Assembly: GCA_013214885.1 (NCBI GenBank)
Contig: JABSRS010000066.1
Coordinates: 4,471 to 11,868, forward strand
Reading direction: 5' to 3'
Length of the DNA: 7,398 bases
Source: Gammaproteobacteria bacterium
GTDB taxonomy: Bacteria > Pseudomonadota > Gammaproteobacteria > Enterobacterales > Psychrobiaceae
In this document: positions 1 through 5,970 of the stretch, in pieces
Layout: the number at the start of each line of letters is the position of its first letter
Numbering within the stretch: position 1 is the stretch's first letter
Notes under the pieces: generated by a model
The model's database searches: none
What the model saw: the letters and a program-made list of their open reading frames with translations, nothing else
What the model was told of the DNA's origin: nothing
Position numbers and translations under genes: made by a program

Positions 1-781
1 CCAATGGCAACGCTGGCAAGATGCGGTCGATAATGCGGTTAATGTCGGGGTCGACGCCTTGATTATTTCTGATATTGGCGTATTGCAATATGCCGCAGAG
101 AAATACCCAGATGTTGAGCGTCATTTATCGGTGCAAGCTTCAAGCACCAACCTCGAATCGATCAAGTACTACCATAACAATTTTGATGTCGCCCGCGTGG
201 TATTACCTCGCGTGTTATCGGTCCAACAAGTCAAACAACTAGCCCGTACTAGCCCAGTGCCGCTGGAAGTCTTTGCCTTTGGCAGTTTATGTATTATGGC
301 TGAAGGTCGTTGTTACTTATCCTCATATATGACGGGCGAATCACCCAATACAGCGGGTGCGTGCTCGCCAGCAAAATATGTCCGTTGGTCAGAAACAGAA
401 CAAGGCACCGAGTCACGCTTAAACGGGGTATTAATTGATCGCTACACCAAGGATGAAAATGCTGGCTACCCGACCTTGTGTAAAGGCCGTTTTGAAGTCG
501 AAGGCAATGTATATCATGCCCTGGAAGAGCCAACCAGTTTAAATACGTTAGAATTGTTACCAGAACTTGCCAAAGCAGGCATTGTGTCCTTTAAGATTGA
601 AGGGCGCCAACGCAGCCCTGCCTATGTCCAACAGGTAGCGAGCACTTGGCGCAGCGCCATCGATCATTACAAACAAGATCCTGATAATTACCAGGTTAAA
701 GACCAATGGATGACGGCTTTAGCTAAGCTATCTGAAGGCAGTCAAACCACTCTCGGTGCATACCACCGCAAATGGCAATAG
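1..781 (+). CDS. ubiU: UbiU, O2-independent ubiquinone hydroxylation protein (5'-truncated by window edge)
   Basis: Peptidase-family-U32 protein that, with UbiV and UbiT, carries out oxygen-independent ring hydroxylation in ubiquinone biosynthesis in the cytoplasm. The frame is open from base 2, so the left edge cuts the gene. Compared with E. coli UbiU (331 residues, recalled), the visible part corresponds to residues 73-331, so about 72 codons are missing. A TTG at 59 lies inside the gene and is not its start. The four cysteines that bind the 4Fe-4S cluster in E. coli (C169, C176, C193, C232) are all present at the expected spacing, in the contexts GSLC, EGRC, GAC and TLC (first two codons at 290 and 311). 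The stretches VQAS, VLPRVLS, SLNTLELLPEL and the C-terminal TTLGAYHRKWQ are near-identical to E. coli. It is followed 9 bases later by ubiV, so the two form an operon. Confusion with the paralogous tRNA hydroxylation protein TrhP is unlikely given the C-terminus and the partner. Confidence 0.96.
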   Translation, partial: QWQRWQDAVDNAVNVGVDALIISDIGVLQYAAEKYPDVERHLSVQASSTNLESIKYYHNNFDVARVVLPRVLSVQQVKQLARTSPVPLEVFAFGSLCIMAEGRCYLSSYMTGESPNTAGACSPAKYVRWSETEQGTESRLNGVLIDRYTKDENAGYPTLCKGRFEVEGNVYHALEEPTSLNTLELLPELAKAGIVSFKIEGRQRSPAYVQQVASTWRSAIDHYKQDPDNYQVKDQWMTALAKLSEGSQTTLGAYHRKWQ

Positions 782-790
782 GAGCCGAAC

Positions 791-1672
791 ATGAAATTTT
801 CCCTAGGCCCTATCTTATATTTTTGGCCCAAAGATACTGTTGAAGACTTTTACCAGCAAGCGATGAGATCCAGTGCTGACATCATTTACCTTGGCGAAAC
901 GGTTTGTTCGAAACGCCGAGAATTAAAAGCAAAAGATTGGATTGCCCTGGCCAATAAAATCAGCGAGTCTGGTCAACAAGTGGTTTTATCAACCATGGCA
1001 TTGCTCGAATCTGCCGCCGAACTGATGACGATGCGTCAATTGATTAAAAATGGTCAAGTTCAAATTGAAGCTAACGACTTGGCCGCAGTGCAAATTGCTC
1101 AAGACATGGATCTACCCTTCGTGATTGGTCCAGCGATCAATTGTTATAATATCCCGACATTGAAGGTCTTATTATCTCAAGGGATGATCCGTTGGGTGAT
1201 GCCAGTTGAACTATCGGGCGATTGGTTAAAAACCTTATTAAAAGAGGCAATCGACGCTGGAATTCGTGATCAGTTTGAAGTTGAAGTCTTTAGTTACGGT
1301 CAAATCCCATTAGCCTATTCCGCACGCTGTTTCACCGCCCGCGCTGAAAATCGTCCAAAGGATGACTGCCGCTATTGCTGTATTAGCTACCCCAATGGTT
1401 TAAAAATGAATTCTCGTGAAGGCCAAAAGGTATTTGTCCTTAATGGTGTTCAAACCATGTCAGGTTATTGCTATAACTTAATTAACGACATTCAAGACAT
1501 GAAAAATGCAGGGGTCGACATTGTCAGACTAAGCCCTGAATCATTAGCGACGCTATCGCTAATTGATGATTTTAAAGCCCAGTTAACTGAGCCTAAACGC
1601 TATCCACTCGACAATACGATTGATTGTAATGGTTACTGGCACCAAATCGCTGGCATGGCGGTTGCGGGCTAA
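791..1672 (+). CDS. ubiV: UbiV, O2-independent ubiquinone hydroxylation protein
   Basis: U32-family partner of UbiU. The E. coli UbiU-UbiV heterodimer carries one 4Fe-4S cluster per subunit and is needed for ubiquinone synthesis without oxygen. The 293-residue product is complete (E. coli: 292). It starts MKFSLGPILYFWPK and keeps the cluster cysteines at exactly the E. coli positions: C39 (GETVCSKR), C180 (SARCFTAR), C193 and C197 (DDCRYCC); C196 is an extra neighbouring cysteine. The ATG at 791 is supported by an AGGAG at 780-784, which overlaps the ubiU stop codon, so translation of the two genes is probably coupled. No promoter is visible between them. The operon's own promoter, where an Fnr-type site might be expected, lies outside the window. 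Transcription probably ends at the hairpin at 1908-1933. Confidence 0.97.
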   Translation: MKFSLGPILYFWPKDTVEDFYQQAMRSSADIIYLGETVCSKRRELKAKDWIALANKISESGQQVVLSTMALLESAAELMTMRQLIKNGQVQIEANDLAAVQIAQDMDLPFVIGPAINCYNIPTLKVLLSQGMIRWVMPVELSGDWLKTLLKEAIDAGIRDQFEVEVFSYGQIPLAYSARCFTARAENRPKDDCRYCCISYPNGLKMNSREGQKVFVLNGVQTMSGYCYNLINDIQDMKNAGVDIVRLSPESLATLSLIDDFKAQLTEPKRYPLDNTIDCNGYWHQIAGMAVAG

Positions 1673-1709
1673 TAGAAATGGCTATGTCCACTTTAACTGT
1701 TGCTAGGTA

Positions 1710-1715
1710 CATAAT
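1710..1715 (+). promoter_or_regulatory. Weak candidate -10 box ahead of the structured intergenic element
   Basis: CATAAT matches five of six bases of the sigma-70 -10 consensus. It would place the first transcribed base near 1722, exactly where helix P1 begins. The -35 position 17 bases upstream reads TCCACT, a poor match, so this is suggestive only. Without it the structured region would be transcribed by read-through from ubiV. Confidence 0.2.
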
Positions 1716-1721
1716 TGAATG

Positions 1722-1872
1722 AAAGTGTTGGTATTTGATAAAGCAAGCTTGAGCAGCATGGATGCTACACCAGAGCTCCGAACGAAGGTAGAACCGTAAT
1801 GCCTGTGGCATTACGAAGTCCGCCGAAGTAGTGATGGTTTACGGCGACTTGCTGTTCAAGTGGCAGCACTTT
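1722..1872 (+). ncRNA. Candidate structured RNA or palindromic intergenic element downstream of ubiV
   Basis: A non-coding stretch with several nested, mutually compatible helices. P1: 1722-1730 with 1864-1872 (9 pairs, one G-U). P2: 1748-1757 with 1851-1860 (10 pairs, one G-U). P3: 1795-1803 with 1807-1815 (9 Watson-Crick pairs around a TGT loop). P4: 1816-1825 with 1842-1850 (9 pairs, C1820 bulged). P3 and P4 are adjacent and both lie inside P2, giving a branched fold closed by P1. A four-pair arm, 1765-1768 with 1788-1791, could form inside the P2 loop. A strong terminator follows 35 bases downstream, so the whole could be a transcript of about 210 nt, or a structured 3' end of the ubiUV mRNA. 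I do not recognise it as a known RNA family. It could equally be one copy of a REP-like repeat family; only one copy is visible here. The pairing was found by eye, without energy calculation. Confidence 0.4.
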
Positions 1873-1907
1873 AGTACAGCAGAGCCAATAGAAAGTAATA
1901 CAGTATG

Positions 1908-1933
1908 AAGGAGCCTACTCGGCTCCTTTTTTT
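1908..1933 (+). terminator. Rho-independent terminator after ubiUV / the intergenic element
   Basis: An 8-base perfect stem, AAGGAGCC (1908-1915) with GGCTCCTT (1921-1928), has a 5-base loop (TACTC) and runs into seven T residues (1927-1933). Read on the minus strand, the hairpin is followed by TTCATAC with no T run, so it should act mainly on plus-strand transcripts from ubiUV or from the structured region. It lies only 4 bases from the end of the converging minus-strand gene. Confidence 0.88.
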
Positions 1934-1937
1934 ATAG

Positions 1938-2249
1938 CTATTGCTCAGTAACTGCTTTTTCATGCTGGCAATTCCAGCAGATCTCAAACGAGGGATCATT
2001 GGGCTCGGCACATTGCTCACAAACCCAGTCAACCGCATTGTCATTGGTTGTTGCAATGATTTTTATCGCTCGCTCATAATCAGCGTCATTTAATACCCAC
2101 ACCTCAGGCCATGAGTCGATGGCCGATATTTCACCAACGCCCCCTTGAACAAATTCATTCTTTAGCGCTGTCTCAATACCTTGAGCTTCAATTAAGTTTT
2201 TTGCATTATGCACTAATATATTATTTTGATTGCTATGAACTAATTTCAT
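1938..2249 (-). CDS. Small DUF2007-type protein with C-terminal RanBP2-type zinc finger
   Basis: A 103-residue protein with two parts. Residues 1-70 (MKLVHSNQNN..., followed by LIEAQGIETAL and a PEVWVLNDADYERA segment) look like the DUF2007 'putative signal transducing protein' fold, a small ferredoxin-like domain of unknown role. Residues 75-94 fit the RanBP2-type zinc-finger pattern W-x-C-x2-C-x3-N-x6-C-x2-C exactly: W75, C77, C80, N84, C91, C94. There is no signal peptide or membrane segment, so it is probably cytoplasmic. The ATG at 2249 has a GAGGA at 2256-2260 on its own strand, well spaced. The start lies inside the end of the preceding gene (17-base overlap), and it is the last gene of a three-gene operon. 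The DUF2007 assignment is from sequence feel; the zinc-finger pattern is directly visible. Confidence 0.88.
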   Translation of the reverse strand: MKLVHSNQNNILVHNAKNLIEAQGIETALKNEFVQGGVGEISAIDSWPEVWVLNDADYERAIKIIATTNDNAVDWVCEQCAEPNDPSFEICWNCQHEKAVTEQ

Positions 2250-2766
2250 TATTTATCCTCATAATCCGTGACGTTGCCGCACGTAATAATCCAGCTGAAT
2301 AGACTTTATGAAACCACGAAAGTGCCTTAAAAGCAAAAACAAATGAACCTTCCCCTGCTGAATTGGTGTTAACTGGCACCACCGCAGAGCCAAAATAGAG
2401 TCGAGTAAACTTGCCCTTTTCGCTCTCAATTGACTCAATCATTAACCATGATCTGGTGCGGTTTTGATAATCACACAATAGGATCTGTTTGTCGCAGCGA
2501 CGTTCAACACGCCAAGCGGCAAAGACATCGATTTGTGCTGTAGCTAGCTGTACCACCTGCTCGTCGGTCGATGGTTTCGACACCAGCCATGTTAAAAGTA
2601 TTCTTTCGAGCTTAAATAGCCAGGTGGTATAAAACGCCTCAACATATTGGCGATGGCTTATTTCAACTGCAATATCAACAAAGTAGCAATCAGTAAATGC
2701 ACCGTTTTGTTGATAGACTTTTAGTAAGGCATTCTCGGGCAAGATACACGTTGCTATGGCAAACAT
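2233..2766 (-). CDS. Conserved protein of unknown function
   Basis: A 177-residue protein, probably cytoplasmic, with no signal peptide and no clear membrane segment. Notable stretches are an aromatic-rich helix around residues 40-63 (VEAFYTTWLFKLERILLTWLV), FAAWRVE near 82-88, then LLCDYQNRTRSWL, TRLYFGSAVVPV, and a C-terminal helix FKALSWFHKVYSAGLLRAA. The pattern of a polar sheet region ending in a long amphipathic helix recalls small ligand-binding or DUF2867-like proteins, but I cannot name the family with confidence and assign no function. The ATG at 2766 follows the stop codon of the FrnE-like gene by 2 bases (TAA-CG-ATG), which points to coupled translation. Its end overlaps the DUF2007-type gene by 17 bases. 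The tight packing argues that all three are made together. Confidence 0.85.
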   Translation of the reverse strand: MFAIATCILPENALLKVYQQNGAFTDCYFVDIAVEISHRQYVEAFYTTWLFKLERILLTWLVSKPSTDEQVVQLATAQIDVFAAWRVERRCDKQILLCDYQNRTRSWLMIESIESEKGKFTRLYFGSAVVPVNTNSAGEGSFVFAFKALSWFHKVYSAGLLRAATSRIMRINNEISS

Positions 2767-2768
2767 CG

Positions 2769-3413
2769 TTAGCTATTTTCCCTAATAATATCTTGTAAGA
2801 TCTCTAAATAACCCTGAGCGGTTTGTGCTCCAGGGATCCCATACTTGTTATTGATAATTAACATCGGCACCGCGCTGACACCTGATTGCTGATATTTTTT
2901 CTGTAATTGGCGCACCTCGGTTCGATATAAATCACTATCAAGCAACTGATCGACCAATGAGGTGTTTAACCCAACATCAATCGCTATTTGGCGCAGCATA
3001 TCTTTGTTACTAATGTCGACGCCACGGCGAAAGTACGCCTCAAACAATGCTAATTTAAGTGGGATTTGTAACTGATGCTGTAGGGCAAGATGCAATAAGC
3101 GATGACAATCAAAACTGTTATAGACATGGCGTTGCTCCAGTGGCATAAATTCGAACCCCACTTCAAGACCACGCTTAGTTAAGGTTGCAATATTGTCGGC
3201 CCTTTGGCTGGCTGACATCCCATATTTGCGGGATAAGTAACTGGCCAAGGGCTCGCCCTCGGGTGCCATATCGGCATTAATTTCAAACGGCATAAAGGTT
3301 AATTCAACCTCAATAGCGTTAGGCAATTGAGCCATCGCCTGTGCCAATCCCGCATAACCAATAATGCACCAAGGACAAGAGACATCGGAGATAAAATCAA
3401 GTTGTAATTTCAT
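2769..3413 (-). CDS. FrnE-like DsbA-family thiol oxidoreductase
   Basis: A DsbA-like thioredoxin-fold protein of the FrnE / 2-hydroxychromene-2-carboxylate isomerase-like group, which handles disulfides in the cytoplasm. It starts MKLQLDFISDVSCPWC with no signal peptide, which separates it from periplasmic DsbA. The active-site CPWC is at C13/C16. The thioredoxin-fold cis-proline is in SAVPMLIINN (P183), followed by the GIPGAQ typical of the family. The helical insertion contains FEAYFRRGVDISNKDMLRQIA. I chose the ATG at 3413 (214 residues) because the protein then begins right at the first strand. A GTG at 3425 would add MVTQ but has no Shine-Dalgarno sequence, and that of the ATG is itself weak. 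It is the first gene of a three-gene operon. Its substrate cannot be read from the sequence. FrnE homologues elsewhere are linked to oxidative-stress tolerance, but nothing here tests that. Confidence 0.92.
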   Translation of the reverse strand: MKLQLDFISDVSCPWCIIGYAGLAQAMAQLPNAIEVELTFMPFEINADMAPEGEPLASYLSRKYGMSASQRADNIATLTKRGLEVGFEFMPLEQRHVYNSFDCHRLLHLALQHQLQIPLKLALFEAYFRRGVDISNKDMLRQIAIDVGLNTSLVDQLLDSDLYRTEVRQLQKKYQQSGVSAVPMLIINNKYGIPGAQTAQGYLEILQDIIRENS

Positions 3414-3430
3414 TTGGGTAACCACTTATT

Positions 3431-3458
3431 ATTTTCAGGAACTTAGGTTGTTAGTCAA
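3431..3458 (-). promoter_or_regulatory. Candidate sigma-70 promoter of the FrnE-like operon
   Basis: Reading the minus strand, TTGACT (3458-3453) is followed after 16 bases by GAAAAT (3436-3431), matching the -35 consensus at five and the -10 consensus at four positions. Transcription would start around 3424, leaving a short leader before the ATG at 3413. The whole gap 3426-3543 is very AT-rich and offers other TTGAAT/TTAACT-type matches, so the exact choice is uncertain. Confidence 0.25.
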
Positions 3459-3543
3459 TTAATTCAATATTAATTAAGCCGTTAATCTTGTTAGTTAATC
3501 TAATATAATTAAAACCTGGCTCCAAGGGAAACTTATCAATTGC

Positions 3544-5868
3544 TTAGTTTTTATGATTTTTAAGGGCTAACACCGACGTCTTATCAGTAAATAACCCAAG
3601 GGTATCGACAGCTTGCTCAAGTTCAAATTGTGATTGAGCACTTTTAAAGCTTGCTAGCACCAATAGATTATCAAATACCGTGGCGCTAACAGTCGCCGAA
3701 TCTAGTTTAATCGGCGCAATTGCTGCCATATTGTCAGCCGTAATCCGCGGTTGCAGCGCAATTAAATAATGAGTTTGAGTTGCCTGCTCAAGCGGTGAAA
3801 TTTCAAGCCGCCATTGGGGTAAGTCATACCATCGAGCTTCCTTAGCACCCTGGGTGAAGTTTTGACCATCAAGCTCTGAATCATCACCGTCGACTTCAAC
3901 ATAAAAACGATAATCAGGCCCCCCGATGACACCAGTCTGGGACTGCTTTGGCAGCAAAATATCTAAGTCCAGCGAGCTATCGCCATTGACTATTTTGGTG
4001 TGAGTGGACGCCGTTGTTAAGATCCCATTATCTCGAGTGCCTTTGAGCAGCAGCATCTGATCAAATAGGGGACGATTAATGGTATGGAGCAGCCATTTGG
4101 TTTTGTACGCGCTATCGGTGGTGGTTAAACTGTCATACACTAGCATCAGGTTCTGCGCCATTACATAAACTAGGGTTCGCTCAACCCGTTTAACTTTGCC
4201 TTTACCACCGTTATCATCAAAGCGATTAGAGTTATAGCTGGCGGTTAAATCAGCGGTAATGGCCGTAAATACATTGGGCTGAAATTGATAACGGCTCAAC
4301 TTGGCACCTTCGACGTGTTGCTTTTGGTTAAGCAGCTGCTGCCAATGTTCAAAACCCGTGATCGCACTTCCCGTTGGCATCACTAAACGTTGCCCACCAT
4401 CGGCAACATTGAGATCAAATAAGTGATTGGGCTTAACCTCTTCATCTGCTTTTTGGATCAGCAAGCTGTTTTTTGCCACCGTACGCACGCCAAAATACTT
4501 ACGATTGCCACTACTCACCGCCCCATTATAGCGACTGGCATTAACCGCCAGTGGTACCCCTTTAAAAATAGTAAAATGCCCAGCATCATAATTTTGATGA
4601 TGAGTAAAACTATGCCCCGCTCGAAAGGTAATAAACGTAGCCTCGGGTGACCAATCACTGCGGATGCTTAAATGATTGGTATAATTTGCCCCAAATAGCT
4701 CACTGGTTGGCAATTCAATATCAGTAAAAGATAACTTATTATTACTTAATAACGGTGAATTTATAAAGCTGTTGGCATACAAAAAAGGCAACAACCAGCG
4801 GTGACCACCGTAATAACTCGCGGTTTTATGTTTTAACCTAATCCGCTGGGCAAACTCATAGAAAACAACGTCGTCGGTAATCTGAGCAATCGCGTCAATA
4901 ACTTTGGCCGTCTCATCTTTTAAATCAATTCTTGGTCCTTCATCACCCCAGCCTTCAATTTTAAAATCGCTGCGGGTCAAATAAATATGCCACAATCCAA
5001 TTCGCTTTATCGTATTGAGTACCTGCTGTGCCATCGCGGGCTCGCTTTGATGATTCTTAAATGCCGACAACGCTAAAATCACTGGTAACGCGCGGTTATT
5101 AATCCAATAATTGTAACCTTCAGGCCATGTTTCCGTGGCAGCAATAGCCCGATAAAAATCAGCAAAATGGCCATAGGCTCGCGCATATAATGCTTGATGG
5201 TTTACCGTATTGGTCTCAAGCACACTGGCAATTAAAAAGGCAGTGGCCGCTAAATTGGAACGACCATGCCACAATGATGCCGACTCTTGATCGAGTAATT
5301 GGAGATATTTTTCTAGCATTTGCGCGAGTTTGTTTTCAATCTCAACCGTAATTGACGATGAAAAATTAGGGGCAGCCTTGGCAATATCGTAAAGCAATAC
5401 AAATCGCCAAGCATTACCGTAGTCAGATAATGCCTTCGGGTTGGTCAGCCGGTATTTATTCAAGCGTTGCTCAAGATCCCTTAAATTAGTCAAACTCGGT
5501 TGTTCGAGGAAACAATGAACAGCACCAGCAAGTTTTTTTTGCGGACATTTCGAACGAAAACCTAAGCGTTGTTGCTTAATGTTAATAAGACGTTGTGAAT
5601 AAAACTCAGGAGTCGTGAGGCCATTCCAGTGGCGTAATTTGGTGAAAATAATCCGTGGAAAAGCTAAATTTTGAGGCCAGCTAACCGCAATATCTTTATA
5701 ACGCTGCGGTAAGGCTATTAACGGTGAATAAGGCTGAACCAGCGATAATTTTATCGCTACTTTATTGAGAAAAGCCACGGTGGATAATTGGTGATAATTA
5801 GCCGCCAAGCCTGTCGCACCCACTAACAGCAATACCGAAATAACCAAGATCACAATAATCTTACGCAA
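3544..5868 (-). CDS. Heparinase II/III-family polysaccharide lyase, exported or membrane-anchored
   Basis: A 774-residue protein built like heparinase II/III-family lyases, which cleave uronic-acid-containing polysaccharides by beta-elimination. Residues 4-20 form a hydrophobic signal peptide or anchor after MRK. Residues ~85-365 are helix-rich, consistent with the (alpha/alpha) toroid, and contain LWHGRSNLAATAF (H201) and TWPEGYNYW (Y252/Y254). From ~390 a beta-rich domain begins, holding the family signature GHSFTHHQNYDAGHF (H419, H423, H424, D428). These match in order and rough position the His-Tyr-His catalytic set of Pedobacter heparinase II (His202, Tyr257, His406), so the enzyme looks intact. 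The start is TTG at 5868: a stop codon lies four codons upstream in frame, AAGGAAG at 5874-5880 is well placed, and the next ATG in frame is far inside. No sulfatase, transporter, TonB receptor or second lyase is adjacent, so the substrate (glycosaminoglycan, alginate or the cell's own exopolysaccharide) is open. Confidence 0.88.
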   Translation of the reverse strand: MRKIIVILVISVLLLVGATGLAANYHQLSTVAFLNKVAIKLSLVQPYSPLIALPQRYKDIAVSWPQNLAFPRIIFTKLRHWNGLTTPEFYSQRLINIKQQRLGFRSKCPQKKLAGAVHCFLEQPSLTNLRDLEQRLNKYRLTNPKALSDYGNAWRFVLLYDIAKAAPNFSSSITVEIENKLAQMLEKYLQLLDQESASLWHGRSNLAATAFLIASVLETNTVNHQALYARAYGHFADFYRAIAATETWPEGYNYWINNRALPVILALSAFKNHQSEPAMAQQVLNTIKRIGLWHIYLTRSDFKIEGWGDEGPRIDLKDETAKVIDAIAQITDDVVFYEFAQRIRLKHKTASYYGGHRWLLPFLYANSFINSPLLSNNKLSFTDIELPTSELFGANYTNHLSIRSDWSPEATFITFRAGHSFTHHQNYDAGHFTIFKGVPLAVNASRYNGAVSSGNRKYFGVRTVAKNSLLIQKADEEVKPNHLFDLNVADGGQRLVMPTGSAITGFEHWQQLLNQKQHVEGAKLSRYQFQPNVFTAITADLTASYNSNRFDDNGGKGKVKRVERTLVYVMAQNLMLVYDSLTTTDSAYKTKWLLHTINRPLFDQMLLLKGTRDNGILTTASTHTKIVNGDSSLDLDILLPKQSQTGVIGGPDYRFYVEVDGDDSELDGQNFTQGAKEARWYDLPQWRLEISPLEQATQTHYLIALQPRITADNMAAIAPIKLDSATVSATVFDNLLVLASFKSAQSQFELEQAVDTLGLFTDKTSVLALKNHKN

Positions 5869-5884
5869 AATACTTCCTTACATT

Positions 5885-5912
5885 TTAATAGTCCCCTATT
5901 TAAAGTAGTAAA
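5885..5912 (-). promoter_or_regulatory. Weak candidate promoter of the lyase gene
   Basis: On the minus strand, TTTACT (5912-5907) and TATTAA (5890-5885) are 16 bases apart and each match four of six consensus bases. This would give a leader of only about 10 bases holding the Shine-Dalgarno sequence. The -35 would sit inside the T run of the preceding terminator, an arrangement that is compact but not unusual. Confidence 0.2.
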
Positions 5913-5939
5913 AAAGGCCGCTTTTTGCAAAGCGACCTT
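5910..5939 (-). terminator. Rho-independent terminator of the M16 homologue gene
   Basis: On the minus strand an 11-pair stem, AAGGTCGCTTT (5939-5929) with AAAGCGGCCTT (5924-5914) and one U-G pair, is capped by a GCAA loop and runs into six T residues (5915-5910). It starts 32 bases after the stop codon of the M16 homologue. There is no T run on the plus strand. It separates that gene from the lyase gene, which should therefore have its own promoter. Confidence 0.92.
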
Positions 5940-5970
5940 AGTGATACTCAGTGATTAATCAATAATCAGC

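Noticed and set aside
1719..1799. A 26-codon plus-strand reading frame (MKVLVFDKAS...) within the structured region
   Set aside because: There is no convincing Shine-Dalgarno sequence, it is short, and it runs through helices P1-P3, so the pairing explains the sequence better than coding does.
1593..1811. 72-codon minus-strand frame across the end of ubiV and the intergenic element
   Set aside because: It overlaps the end of a confidently assigned gene and the palindromic region, has no recognisable protein features, and looks like a chance open frame.
1791..1820. Resemblance of the GAACCGTAATGCC... hairpin to a group II intron domain V
   Set aside because: The stem lacks the domain V two-base bulge and catalytic triad arrangement, and no reverse transcriptase or other intron domains are nearby.
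1722..1872. Miniature transposon with terminal inverted repeats
   Set aside because: The outer arms do pair, but I see no target-site duplication flanking them, and the internal helices are nested as in an RNA fold.
1908..1933. Bidirectional terminator also serving the DUF2007-type operon
   Set aside because: On the minus strand the hairpin is followed by TTCATAC rather than a T run, so intrinsic termination in that direction is doubtful.
3519..3535. Possible terminator for the lyase gene (CCTTGG...CCAGG followed by TTTT on the minus strand)
   Set aside because: The stem is only about four pairs with a bulge and the T run is short, too weak to call.
4423..4650. 75-codon plus-strand frame inside the lyase gene
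   Set aside because: It is antisense to well-conserved catalytic-domain sequence and has no family resemblance or ribosome site of note.
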